NCBI GenBank assembly: GCA_902806565.1
Contig: CADCXA010000056.1
Coordinates: forward strand, 186,001 to 250,000
From: Hypoxylon rubiginosum
Lineage: Eukaryota > Ascomycota > Sordariomycetes > Xylariales > Hypoxylaceae
DNA length: 64,000 bases
Direction: 5' to 3'
Shown one piece after another: positions 36,096-48,900 of this stretch (positions within the stretch are counted from its first letter, which is position 1; every line of letters starts with the position of its first letter). Both the position numbers and the translations under genes were made by a program. The notes below the pieces were generated by a model. That model was not told the DNA's origin, searched no databases, and saw only the letters and a program-made list of their open reading frames with translations.

Positions 36096-38955
36096 ACAAT
36101 ACATATATCGTGCAGGATATTTACCCTAACGTACGGTAGCACATTAGGTAGGGTAGCCCAAGGTAGGGTAGGTAAGGTAGGGTAGGGTATTTCATTAGCT
36201 GTTAAAGTAAGGGTTGCGTCGTCTCAGCTCCGTACGTAGGGAACCCATCTGGCTGTGTCCGGTCCGCCAAGACATGCAGGTAGCCTCTCGCGGTAACAAC
36301 CTATCTTGGAATCTTTTTCCTAAATTAGCTTCATCAGGACCACAGTGGTGGGATCGTGTTTTCCCTGTTCTGGCATCGCTGACGTGCTGACATGGTTTCG
36401 ACATGGTTGACACGGTCGACATGGTCACACAACCAACGTCAGATAGCCAGAACCGTCTAGGAAGACCAGATTTGTAATGTTATCGCGAGTCCGAGTCGGC
36501 CTGCAATGGTCGTCACAACGCTTAAGGCACGTAAAAATATACCCGGCCCGTACCCAGAAGCCCGAGACCAAGGCCGAGTTCGTTACGAAGTTGGAGCGAA
36601 CTAGCTACTAGGGTACAGGTACCTACCTAAGGTAGGTAGACAGATACAGATACAGACAGGCTGTGGAACACGTGAAATCCACGACCAATTCCTCGAGGTG
36701 ACCTGCCGTGGTATCGGATATGTCATCTAGATTGCCTAGCACGTAAGTCAGATAGTCATAAGCGGGTTCTCAGCTAGTTTTCCTAGGGTAGGTAGGCAAG
36801 TTGTTCAATAATGAACAGTGTTAGATTGGAAAGGTACCTCGATAGTGGCTCGAAAAGGCCCTGGTACTGTAGCATCGAGCACGATCACGAATCCAGATAG
36901 AATATGCGGGGGGTATCCATAAGTAATATACCAAGGTCCAGAACTAGATCCGCATAGTACTAGATCAAGTAGGTTAACATCGGAATAGGTGGAGTTTCCG
37001 TCTTCTTCAATCCTCCTCAGATACCCCCCTCCCCCCCCCCTCTTCCTCTCCCTGCTACTACTACTACGACGTAAACGTTCCACGATGGTTCCCCCCTTTC
37101 ATACTACCTAGGTATGTAAGCACATCTTGCATGGTTCTAGGTAGATGAGCGGCTCATTCGTTCGCTTATCCTAGCAGAGAAAGTCACTCCGAGATGGTCG
37201 CGACCCAAGATCTGAAATGGTCTCCGGTGGGTTGCCGATCCCAAAGAAGTATGGGCGGCAAACGTGTCCGGTAATATTTCTTTACTGCCTAGGCGAAGAG
37301 TACGTTGTTGACACTCTTACATTAGGAGCTTTAGTTAAATTAGCAGCCGTGGTCCCAAGTCCGAAATCATCCAGATTTTCAGCTGGAGCACGGAACTAAC
37401 CTCTTGCCTATTAGGTAGGTGTGTAGCGAATAAGATGCTGATATTGACACCTTTGCGCGTAAAGGTGGCTGTGCTCTTATGTTCTTAGCTAATATGGCCA
37501 TGGGATACACCTAGATAGACCGACACGGCTCCCGCGAGGTGTAGAATTCGGTAAGGTCAGACAGTCTAGACTCAACCTGAATGACGAATGATGGCCGTTT
37601 TTTAATAACGAGAGGGGAGAGTAAGAGTCAAGTGCCATAGGTGCCGGGGTGTCTTATGGTCGTCAAGGCATCCGACTGGGTCGCAAAACGACCTATAAGC
37701 ATCTACAGACAGAGCCTCTCTGGCTTGGCGCGGCGAATGGCTGGGGGGGGTTGCAGAAATTCCGCCCTCGTCTGGCCTGCTGACATAGACTCCTTGGCGC
37801 TACTTAGGCGACACCTCGATGACGGAAAAGGTACCTTTATTCCTGTACCCGTCGATTTACCCCTGATGATGTTGCCGTGGCTGCTGTGTAACGTCAGGTC
37901 TCCTGATGAATTCCTCCGCTGGTTGATCTTGCGTCCTGCTCGAGTGGTATTTTGCATATGCCGTGTCGACCCTGCCCGCTGCACGAACGACGTGCCATGT
38001 CGCGGGGGTATCGGATCGGTAACTTGTGTGGGTGCGCTAGGTGGTATTCCATCGAGCCTGGGATAGGTAATATAGGAGTCGTCGCATCACATCCAAAGGT
38101 CTTACTACGGCATGCACTACAACACACATATCTGTTTCTCGTCGACCAATGTATTATTATGCAGTTGCATGTGAAAGACCCTTCTGGTTTTTTTTTCTTT
38201 TTTTTTCTTTTTCCCTTTCTTTAGATCGGCCTCGCGTTGGTCTCGAATGATGCCCCCTCTAATTACATCTATGAGGATCCGAAGACGTTCCATGCAGCAG
38301 ACTAGAGTCACAATCTATTCCGATTTTTGCCCTCCAACCAAAATTTCCGTAAAATGTCTTCGTACCAAAACCATCCCTTGCCATTTTTGCTTTTTGAAAA
38401 TTTTGATAGAAGCCGAGGGCGAATAATCTGATGCATGCCGAAATATGCGGTGCTGCGAGAAAACGAAGAAGGTGAACGACAAATATGCTACCTGCCCCAT
38501 CCCGTTGAAGGCGCCCAGACAGAGTCTCGCCCAGTTGCTTTGCGAATACGAGTTCTCACAAACTCATTCGCCGTACGCAATGCCAAACTCTTCCCAGCCC
38601 TTAACCCATTACCACAACATTGTGAGAATCCTCTGCCGTCCTGGCAAGCATTACAAGACGGGCAAACTTTTAAGGGTTGTAACATAACCATCCGATGATC
38701 CGAAGACGTATACCGTCTTATAGCCTGAAAGCCATTGGCCACTGTCCATGTTTCAGGCAGCGGCCGCATACCGTAGGAGAGTACCGTTTTGACCTCTACC
38801 GACCGATAAGCCTTTTCAGTGGAAAATGAATCGTTGATAGAACCTTCATGAATCGTAAAATGCGTGACCTCCTCTGCTTCTGAGTCCATAATGATAATCC
38901 ATGCGAAACAGCCGAACAACAGCACAACGGAATAAGTCCCCCAACCACGTCACCA

Positions 38956-40736
38956 CTAAGCAACCATGGTGATATGCGGCATCCCGCTTTCGTAGATTGC
39001 TCTCTCGTACTCGCGGAGCGATTCCTTCTCGGACATGACCGTCTGGACGGATCGCATACGTATCACATGATCAAGGTCGTCCGGGCGGGACGAAGGCGTC
39101 ACGATGCTATCGGACCTTCTAGGACGAGGCGACATACGCTCAGCATCATTGGCATCACCATCGGGTCGACTGCCCCAGGATGTCTATAGTTCGCACTCGT
39201 TAGTCGCGACTCCAAAGTAATCTACGGCCTATGCCTTGGGTTTCTCATACCATGTTCAGAGTTATCAGTGCGTACAGCTTGATCAACCCGTGAAAGTAGC
39301 CGAACACGATCGAGACGGGCAAGAAAACAATGTCGGTCGGGTTTCGTCGAAATAGTCCAACCAGCTTGACGACCTTGGTGAAGGCGAACATGAAGATAAA
39401 CTGAGCCCAGAACGAGCGCTGACGAGCCTCCAAACTCCATCCCTCGGTACCCCACCACAGCGAGACGAGTAGCAGAGGGTCCACGAGGAAAGCCAGAGAA
39501 GTAAAAGTCGCAATGTGGAGAGCATAGGTGCACCAGGGTTGTTGGCTAAAGCAGGGTAGTAGAGTATTATTAGCGAATTGATAAGCGAAAACGAATCTTC
39601 GTTGGGGTCGGTTGGGGTCGACCTCTTTGTCATGAGGGGAACGGGGTTAAAAAAAAAAGGGGGGGGGGGGGGGGGGTTATGTGAGAAAAGACTTACGTAA
39701 GCACATATCTCTCCCTAACCAAGCTCGTCCAGTTGCTTCTCCAATTACTACGGGCCCATCTCGAGCATTGGTAGAGAAACTTGAGGCCGTTCTCCAGCGT
39801 AGTCTCGATCTCACACTCTCGCTCGTACTGAATCCACGTCTTCCATTGGTGGCTCACCAGCCAGCGCGTCACAAAATTGTCGTCGTCGGCATTCAAGATG
39901 TAATTCCTCCACCTCTCCGTCTTGAAACCATCCAAAAACTCGTAGCTCTGGAGGATGTTCGATCGGTACGCTCCGGTACGGCCAGACATGCAAGACGTTC
40001 CCCCATCGATGTTGTGCGTGGCCGAGATCTCGAAGTTGCGACGCTCGATGTACGCCGCACCGAGCCAGTTGAAGACCCGAGTCGACAAAGATCCATCCGG
40101 CTCTCGGCGCACACGCTGACAAGTCCCAACACCTCCGATCTTGGGGTCCTCAAAGGGGGCTAGGATCCACGGCATAAGGGTAGAGGGCCAGGTAACATCG
40201 TCATCGGCCATGATGGTAATCTCCGTATCCACATTCGGGAGCGCCTCGCAGACCTGGAGTCGCTTATTGGCAATATGTGTGAACAGCACGCGAACGTTCG
40301 GAGTCGACAGGGTCGCCACAAGCTTTTCAAGCGCCTTATGCTTATCCACAGTCGTCACGAGAATTAATTCATACGGCCGACAAGCCAAGATGCTCTCTAG
40401 CGAGGGGCGAAGTTCCTCGAAGACGTTGTGAATAGTAGGGATGATGACCGTTACGTCGTCAGAAGTAAACTTGGGCTTGCTGGGAATGGGTTTCGACTTG
40501 TAGAGCCAATGGCTAAAGGAGTGGATGACTAGGCGGAGATAGCGATGAACCCTGGCGGTGAGTTAGACGGGGATAGCGTGACAGACCACCTAATATCAAG
40601 GGGGGAAGACTTGGCACCGGGATGAATATCAAGGGACGTACCATAGAACCCAGAATACACACCACCAGAACTTGGGCGATGTTAAAAAGTCGAGATACGG
40701 GTAAACTAGACCCGAAAATAAAGTGATTATGCCCAT
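38956..40736 (-). CDS. Membrane-bound processive family 2 glycosyltransferase (four exons)
   Basis: A fungal type 2 glycosyltransferase of the Cps1/hyaluronan-synthase-like group; members are known to be needed for normal hyphal growth on surfaces. The polymer made is not known from sequence. Exons are 40642-40736, 39697-40551, 39251-39545 and 38956-39183, with introns of 90, 151 and 67 bp; coding total 1473 nt (490 aa). Joins restore FWVLWVHRYLRL, ERYVLTQQPWCTYALH and LITLNMTSWGSRPDG. Catalytic features: VTVIIPTIHN at 65-74, DDD at 148-150, GRTGAYRS, NADDDNF at 252-258 and QCSRW at 293-297 (the QxxRW processivity motif). A hydrophobic helix at the N-terminus and several after residue 320 place the catalytic domain on the cytosolic face of a membrane. 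The terminal exon encodes a charged tail ending ITMVA. The start is the ATG in frame with the first helix; an extra upstream exon is not excluded. Confidence 0.93.
39649..39676 (-). repeat. A10-G18 homopolymer inside the GT2 second intron
   Basis: On the + strand ten A are followed by eighteen G; in the transcript this reads as C18 then U10 within the 151-bp intron, 15 bases after the donor. Such runs mutate readily and may also be a sequencing weak spot. Confidence 0.9.
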
Positions 40737-41537
40737 CTTGGATGGTTTTTTCTTTCTCTCCGAGGGAGATACTCGATGTCCAGAGGGTCGTATTAACGTA
40801 TTGTCGAGGACCTACAAGGTCAACTCCAAAGCTATTCCGGGTCTGAAGCCGGGATATGCTCAAGCCGAATTGCGTGTGTACACAACCCAGTCGTCAAAAG
40901 GAACCACAAAGAGATCTGTTTAAGTGTCCCAAGGTCTATCCTAGGGACTAAGAAAACCGAACAGGTCAGCTGATGTATCAACCGCGGTGGGAAGGTGTCA
41001 GTTATCAGTGGAGATGAGCGAGTTCTGCGGAGAGAACCAGGATGCAGTAGGTATTTTTTTTTTTGGTGTAAGAGCCGCAGATTCCCCAACACGACCTTAA
41101 GAATAACCCCCGAGGGTACCCACTGACAGGCGTGCTCGTACTGGCAGTGTGAGGTGCGTATGTGGCAACTCTGCGTCTGGGCGCGGCAGGTGATTGTGGC
41201 TGCAAACAGCCGTGACGCGGGGAGAGATTATGCTTGCCTTTTAGAGCCTGTCGGGTATTTTTTATACGATCCGGATACCAATGGTGACGCGCGGAAGATG
41301 GGGGCGGCGACTGGACCGGAGACCAGACGATGATTAAACGTGGAATGGAATTAGGAGCAGTACAGACGAAAACCGAGACCACGCGACGGTGGCAACTTGT
41401 TGGTAGTCCCCTGGGGCGTAGAAGCGTATAATGTCCGAGGAACGCACTGTAGAGACGAAAGAAGGAATCCCCGAATCAAAACCTCGAAAACAAGAGTTTG
41501 TCCTGTCGACGAGGTTGGCCAAGCGAGAGCCTGTAAG

Positions 41538-41557
41538 AGGAGGAGGAGGAGGAGGAG
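41538..41557. repeat. AGG trinucleotide tract
   Basis: Nearly seven AGG units, continuing into an imperfect purine-rich stretch to about 41585. It lies about 800 bp upstream of the GT2 start codon and reads as CCT on the GT2 strand. Confidence 0.85.
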
Positions 41558-42000
41558 CAAGAGGAGCAGGAGGGAGACGAGATGAGAATATCAAGCCGAG
41601 AACAGGCAGGGCCAGGAAGACAAATATAATACACAACAGACTAAAGGAAAACCCCTAAAGAAAAGAAGCCATGATGATGAAAACAGCGGACTTCGAGAGG
41701 ACACGGAGAGAGGTCGTCAAGACGAGGCCAAACGGGGCCAGACCCGGGGAGAGGAGGCAAGGATATATAGGCAAGATGGACCCATATGACAATGACCCCA
41801 TTTCAACCAACGGTCGATAACACATAGCCGTTTACCTACCTATTGCCCTACATACGCTATATACGTAAACGATGGACGATGCAATGGGACATAATTATGG
41901 GGTTTAGTATCGCTAAGGAGATAGGTAGGGGCCATAGGGGCCATACTATGTAGGCACGCAGGTAGCTTAGGTAGCTTAAGATAGGTACCGCGCCTAGGCA

Positions 42001-42052
42001 TGTATGTATGTATGGATGTATGTATGGATGTATGTATGGATGTATGTATGTA
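42001..42052. repeat. 12-bp minisatellite of GTATG units
   Basis: Four near-identical copies of a 12-base unit (GTATGTATGGAT), itself built of GTAT/GGAT tetramers. Confidence 0.9.
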
Positions 42053-43222
42053 AGTCAGGGTATATGGGTAGCTAGGTATAAAATAGATGGTAGTGCTTTA
42101 GATCGACCCGTTCTGCGTCCTGCAGCTTGTCGATGACGGGAATAGGTATAGGTACTAACCCTTGCGGAAGAAAAGAGAGAGAGGGAAAAGAGAAAAAAAA
42201 GAGACAAGCATACATAAGCCTAGGTCCCTTTGGTTCCGAGGTACTCCTTGAGCAAGTTGGTCTAAGTCGGATGTAGCCATAGCCAACCAGTATTTTTTAA
42301 AAACCCAGGAGCTAAAAGGAGGAAAAGTCATTAAAAAGAATTAAAGAAATAATACAGTATTAATATCAAAAGGGACGTGTATGCCGAAATAACTCTAGAA
42401 TGCTACCTACCAAGGCTAGGTAGCAGACAGAGAGAGAGTAAAAAAAAAAAGAAAAGCCCATCCATCGATGTCACATTAGTTTAAGGTAGAGGAGACACGG
42501 TACACGGTAGCGGAGTAGCAAGACGACCCCGAGATACATAACCTATCAAACCCAGGGTTGGGAAACAAGAATACAACCAAAGAGTATGGGTTATGGAAAA
42601 CAATAGACCGAGAGTAGGAATAGGAATGGTAAGTTATTTCTCTATCCCATCTTATTTGCTCGACATGTACTACATTCCGGACCGACATGGGAAATTAGAA
42701 GAAAAAAAAGTAGTAACAGTGAGAGTGGCAGTAGCAGTGACAGTGACAGAACAGTAAGAGGAAAATATGACAGAAAACCCCAAGTGACATGACAGCATGG
42801 ACATTGAGAGGAGAAAGGGAAAAAAAGATTGAGTGACTGCCCGTGACTGGTGACTGGAGAACTGGAGCAGTGACTGGAACCAGTTGGAGAAGCGGCTGCT
42901 GCTGAAATCGACCGGTTTTGGAGTTGGGGATCGGGGTGGAAGTACTAGATTCGGCTAGCTGGTGGGCTGTGGGCTGTGGAACAGTTCCCTTCTAGATCCC
43001 TACAGTACTTTCTGTAGGTACATTTAAAGCCTGAAGCTAGAGCTGTACTATAATATTGTACAATGCATTAGATTTGATAGGGGGGGAGGAGGGGGGGTGT
43101 AGTAGTAGACGTAGCGGCCGTTATGGTTGTAGGTGCTACCTAACGAGTAGTGCGCATAGTGGATATAAGAGCGTGGTGGGCAAGGTGGGGTCTGCTACAA
43201 GGCCACAGGCTTACAGGTTACA

Positions 43223-43355
43223 GGGCACAAGGCACAAGGCACAAGGCACAAGGCACAAGGCACAGGGCACAGCATTAGAGTACAGAGCACGGAGCACAGA
43301 GGCGCAGATACAGGCCACAGGCCACAATCCACAGGCTTACAGGCTTACAGGCTAC
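43223..43355. repeat. Degenerate ACAGG/CACAAGG minisatellite field
   Basis: Five to six copies of GGCACAA (43223-43268) are followed by irregular CACAGG-type units and then almost three copies of ACAGGCTT (43331-43355). The whole 43200-43380 interval is built of related CACAGG words. Confidence 0.85.
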
Positions 43356-45113
43356 AGTCCACAGCTCACAAAGACCAGGGTATACAGATCCACGGTGCAC
43401 GGGGGTGTGTAGATTGCTGCTAAGCGGCGTTAATTAGCAAACTTGCCTACTGCACTAAATCGAACCGCTTCCCAGCTCTTCCCAGGGCTCTAAAACAGCT
43501 TTAAAGGCACCTCGGCGGAGCACAGTGTTGTGGGTACCCCAAGACTGCCCAGAGATGTCTAGAGGGTACCTACATGTGGGAAAGACGAGCTGCGTTGGGG
43601 GGCAGTACTTGGCCGGTACATGCTAGGACTTGGACGGGTACAACGTCAGATGCAACGAATTAGAGAGTAAAAAGGCACGGTAGGGCCACCGACGAATCGA
43701 CCGACGAAGACGAATCGACGATAGAGACCTCCTACAGAGACCTCCTATAACAATAACATTGGTACAAGTACAGGAATAGAAACAGCAAACTCGTCATGTG
43801 CGTATAAGTTAGCCGTTCACCATATCATCCGCTTATACGGTACATTTGGTCTTGGTCTTGCCTCGACGCATACCTAAGGCATAGATAGGTTGGTGAACGT
43901 GAGCTGATTTGATACGATACAGCGCGTATGACTACCTTCGAATCGTGAGGTTCGCGCTCGTAACTGGCTGCAGGTTTGCAGTAACACTTGGTGAGAACTG
44001 GAGCCGGCGAACCGACTAGACGACCCCGGTCTCAAGCGAATCAAACTCGATACATAAGTATACGCCTTGGTGGAGCAGGGGAAATCGATCTTCAAAAGAA
44101 CGGCTCCATCAAGAGCTTCGAACGATCTCGCTCTTGGCAATTGGCTAGATGGGCTCGAACTGCTTTCCCCCCCTAGCGACTTTTAGTGACTTTAGCGACG
44201 TAGAGCAACTTAGCGCTGATCGCAAGCTTGTCTTCTCCACGATGGTTGCTATCAAGCATAAGGGGGCCCTGGTATTACGAAAAAGTGCTTGGTAGTCTAG
44301 TAGTATGTAGTCTGGTAGTTTACCTGGGCCCTAAGGTAATGGTAAATGCAAGAGCTGAATGGAGAATGCCTCCTTCGATTTAATTATGCATATTCGAATT
44401 CGAACAGGAGTCGTTCTACTGGCTCAGACGCGTCCTAGAGTCAGCCGCGCAAGTGGCAAAAAATCAGATCAGAAATTCTTCAGCAGATTTCCACCAGTAA
44501 CGTGGGACGTAATCCTGAAATCCTATAAAAATCGTCTATAGAGATCTGGTCTGGAAGAGTTCCACGGATTCCGTTTGGCCTCGACTGCATTTCCCCCGCG
44601 TCCGTGTGGAAGATGAAGAGGCATTATTGTTTTCCTATCAGCTTCGAGAGAATACGTCTTAGTGCACATAATAAGTCAGCCGAGGCAGGAATCCTTGCCT
44701 TACTTTTGCTAATTATCAGAGTGTCTCTCTTGTGAAAAAAGGTCCATTACTACGTACGTCCAAGGTCCAAGGCTACGTCTACGTGGACGTTGGACATGGA
44801 GAGAGAGAAAAAAGACTGGGTCGAAATGAACCCATACTTGCGTACGCCGGCCTCACAAGATTCAGAGTTGGATTCGACGTATCATTTTCATAATCCTTGA
44901 GGATCTGGAAAATTCCACCCAGAGGTCAGACTTCCAGAAGTCGAGAAGAATGGTTGGCTCCATGCACGAAGCAACAGGACGGCCGTGTGCGTGCGTTGCG
45001 TGCTATAATAACGATCTACTAGGAAGAAGTACCGGGTTGGTCCGGCCCCCCGTGTGGTGAAGTTACACTCCCGCCCTGTCACTATGTTGTACGTTGGTTC
45101 GGACGATGAAACC

Positions 45114-45140
45114 TCCTACATATCCTACATATCCTACATA
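45114..45140. repeat. 9-bp tandem repeat
   Basis: Three copies of TCCTACATA. About 90 bases away, at 45231-45256, are two copies of a 12-base CCTTGGCCTTGA-type unit. Confidence 0.85.
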
Positions 45141-45953
45141 CAACCTTCTCGCTATCGGTGGTACTTGTATGTCAACCCCCACAGAGTTATTATGTAAGGT
45201 AGCGAGTGGGCTGGTGGGAGAGGTTGATACCCCTTGGCCTTGACCTTGGCCTTGACCCCGTAGCAAAAAACGACTTACACGTGTAGAATAGATAGATCCC
45301 CCTAACTCCAACATGAGCTGGCCGTCTAGCTGGCCATGTTTCAAGTCTGTCTAGACTCTGCTTTCGACATTGCTGACCATTTGGATGATACCTCTTCTCC
45401 GAGCGCATATACTTCTCGCCAATAAGCCTTGGGTATTCCGTTACCTGAGTATCGTCTGCAAGCAGGCTTACTCCGTACCACCGACGATGATATTGATGAT
45501 ACCTAACACTTATGAATCGCGACACTCAGCGCAATGCACCGCAACACAGTATCAGCAACCCTTTACCGGTCCTCTCGAGTGACAAGGGGGAGAGAGCTGA
45601 GCGACAAAAACAGCATACGCGTTTCTTCAGGGACAAGCTGACAAAGCTGACAAGTAACAAGATGGCATGTACCTTCGCCGCAAAGAGTACAGCAGATAGA
45701 AAGAAAAAAAATTACAAGCAAAGGTATTGGAAACCATGGAAACTTGAGGCTTGGTTGTCATTCTGTGAGGGGTTATTCCTCCCGCTGCAGCTTATTATTT
45801 CCGTGAGATTTGCAAGATTTCCATGCAGCCTGCAAGCCCAAACAATGACCTGCCGATTGAAGACTCTGACCGACAAGGGTTTCCGATGGGCTCGCTATTG
45901 TTTTTTCTCTCAATCCTGGTTTTTTTTCTATGGTGCATTCCGCAAGCAACTTT

Positions 45954-45973
45954 TGTGTGTGTGTGTGTGTGTG
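45954..45973. repeat. TG dinucleotide microsatellite
   Basis: Ten uninterrupted TG units in the gene-free region. Confidence 0.95.
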
Positions 45974-48900
45974 GCAGATTGCCCGCTTCGATCTACTATG
46001 TAGGCATCGGCCTGTCGGCCGATAGTAATAAACAGAGATGGGTTAAAAACTCGCTCTCCGCCAAGGGTCACTCCGAGTTTTCGAGTTGTATCACAGAGAG
46101 ACCAGAGACGCATTGCCGTGGCACCTCCGATGATGCTCCTGTCCGCTGTCACACGGCATCGGGGCCACACGGCATGATTTGACGTGATCGCTATAGCAGA
46201 GATACATAGTACAGTTTAGAGAGAGAGAGAAGAGAGAGAAGAAAAGAAAAGAAAATCACATTTCCCCAGTTGGATTTCTCTAACAGGTATGTACAACATG
46301 AAGTAGAAAAAAAGGGGGGACTTAGCATGGTACAGCGTCACACGACAGTTTCCCCTGGTGAGGTCCCTCACACCCCCCCCTGACGATGATCTTGAACGAC
46401 TGCCCCGTCAGTTTGAAGTGGCACCCGGAGTATTCAAAAGAAAGATGAGGTTGGGGTAGCCTGGGACGATCTCGAGCCATTGGCCAATGACCTGATTTAC
46501 CGTACCGGCATGCAATATCGGGCCTTGTTCCCAGCATGGTTCCCGGCCGTTGTCCCTCTGGCGCAAAAGAAAAATCCGAATTCGGCCAGCAACTGAAAAA
46601 AGGTACCTCGTTAAAATTATTACAGATCCCATTTTCCCTTTCTTCACATTTATCATCAGCATCATCAGCAGCAGCAGCAGCAGTTGTACCGTGCAGAAAG
46701 TTTGTAGATCTCTCGTTTCTTCGAATCTTGATTTCCCTTATTCCGCTGCTGCTATCTGCCGCGGAAGGCCCGTGTAAAAAAAGCCATTCTGTATGACTTA
46801 CATCACATAGTACATGATGACATGCCCCCCAATCATTACTCATAGTACTCTGCAGCCCACCGTCGCATCTCAGGACCACGAGCGAGTGAAGATAGTCGAA
46901 AATCATTTCAAGATGGTCGTAGTGGATGGTGAAAACCCGAGCCCCCGAGGTCTCCCAGGGGGCCCCACGCAGCGGCAGCGGAAGCTCAATACAGCTTTTG
47001 ATTGCTATTATTATTTTTTTATAGATCGGAATAGATGACGATGGTGATGATGATATTTGCTGCCGCTCGTGTGGACTGATTATTCATTTCGACGCGCCTT
47101 GCGACTCTTTTTGTCTACGGGACCGTGGGACGGGGTGCCGAGAGATTTTTTTTTGTTTTGTTTTTACTCTGTAATGTAGTGATGATGTTGATTGCTTCTT
47201 ACAAGGAGTCTTGTATCGATGCTGCATACTGGGCATTCTTTGACGGGCGTGGGGATGATGCTTTACATATACAGCATGTACCTCCTAAGATGTTACGTAG
47301 ATGCAGCTCGACGTTTTGGGACGAACCCTGAGGCACTAAGGCTGCGAATATGCTAGTCATCTCAAGGATCAGTACATATGTATACCTAACCTGGAGGGAT
47401 GTCTAGCTCCAGGTAGGTAAGGTATTCATTGTACCACCTATAAGTTCTCGACGGACCTTGCGCCGGCTAGTTCCAGCTCCATAGTAAATAACACCGTAGG
47501 TTCGTAGGCTCGTAGGCTCATATGTAGGAGATGTGGATAGGGGGAGATGGGGGGCTTTTTCTTTCTTGTCTGCTTGTTTCTCACTAATCCATCCCTCTTA
47601 CTGGCATTTCTCTATTTTACATCCCTTTTTTTTTTACTACGAGGTATGTATATCTTTCGGTTATCAAAATCCCACGTTTCCCTCGAGTGATCGACGATGA
47701 GGCTGCCCCGAGCTGTAGGGTACCTACTCCGCCCTCCCTGCCTCCGCCCTCCGTCCGCCCGTCAGCACCCTTTCTAGCGTGCCATCGACCACGCCGCTCC
47801 GTAGTGCCTAACCACGGGAATCTCTACAGACCAAACAAACCAAAAAATCTCACTGCCTTTGGGCATGGCGTGTCTTGCATGCTGGCCGGAATGATACCCT
47901 GATTACCGGATCTCCTACAATCTTAACTCGGGACTCTCCTGGGACTGGCTAGCATCTCAGATCATGCCAGTTTTACTCTCTGCGTCGAACGCGCGGGTAC
48001 GCGAGTGCGCCGGCTCTAATGCCATCTCTACCAAACAAGTACCTCATGTGGTTTGGGCGTTTCCCTACCATGCCCGGCCGACGCATCTCTTCGGTCAAGC
48101 TACCTTGGAGGTACGAGGTAGCTATACATGTTATAGCTTCTAGAAACGATTATTGATATGTCGATATTGTTAATATGCTTGCCTCCTTATTATTACTTGA
48201 ATGCTGGATGACCGCTTGTAGCTTTGGCTATTCAGCCTAGGGTTCTTCGGCTTGGGTTCGTATCCCAATGCTAACACTTTAGATTGATGCCTTGCCTTGT
48301 TTAATTGCAGTAGGCCCTCGTCATATCACCAAAGACCAAAGGGGACATGTCCCATTCCTTCCAATATTTTTGTTCCTCTTCGAAAAATAATAATACCTAT
48401 AATATAATCCGCCACTCGCGATTATCCTAGCTGTCGCGTCGTTTGTCGCGGCCGCCGCGAGGAGGAAACTCGAGGTATGTATTCAAGTAATTGGAAGAGG
48501 CGCCCCATCCCCCCCGTTACGTATACCGTATTAGGAATACTCATCTTATTACCATCCTTATTATTCGTCTGACCTTCAGGGGAACTGGCTGTAAGAAAAC
48601 AAGGGACAAGGAACTGCAGAAAACGTATGCGAACCAGCGCAGGTACCCATGAACACCTCGTCATCTATTTCGTGCTTTTTTGATGATCAGGATCTTCCCG
48701 CCGCCATTTTTAGCGACGGGGTGTTTGTGGAGAAGAAGCCGGGCTGACCCATGCGAGGGACCCCCCCTTTTTTTATATCCTTTGATGAGGAAAAAGAGAA
48801 AAAAGCACAGTTGACCGTTGTGGCCCCTGGGTCCTTGACCGGTTTGCCCACAGACCGAGAGCACCACAGACCGAGCGGGCAGACCCATGATGGGGCTCTA

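Larger units (their letters stand above)
28850..38955. other. 10-kb gene-free stretch between convergent genes
   Basis: Both flanking genes end here, yet about 10.1 kb holds no gene I can support. Contents seen: A/T-richer sequence at about 29100-30840, a GGGGCT triplication at 31437-31456, many TACCTAGGTA-like motifs (31374, 31813, 33715, 35760, 36620, 37108), a TGC microsatellite at 34735-34764, an ATGT microsatellite at 36072-36095 and a T-rich tract at 38188-38222. Short reading frames lack recognisable domains. Confidence 0.5.

Noticed and set aside
38488..38889. 133-codon minus-strand frame with a Cys cluster (CPSCNACQDG) just after the GT2 stop codon
   Set aside because: It looked like a possible small protein, but it lies about 70 bp past the GT2 stop on the same strand, has mixed third positions and no signal peptide from its ATG. 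More likely GT2 3' UTR.
43200..43380. Regular repeats resembling a CRISPR array
   Set aside because: The units are 7-8 bases, contiguous and without spacers; this is a degenerate minisatellite in a eukaryotic genome.
43920..44170. TTCGAATC and GCTCGAAC words resembling a tRNA T-arm
   Set aside because: No matching acceptor stem, anticodon arm or D-arm could be assembled around them. Other GTTCGA-like sites in the window failed in the same way.
46322..46906. 194-codon minus-strand frame with poly-Ala
   Set aside because: The Ala run comes from a CAG/GCA repeat; the rest has no family features and overlaps open frames on the other strand.
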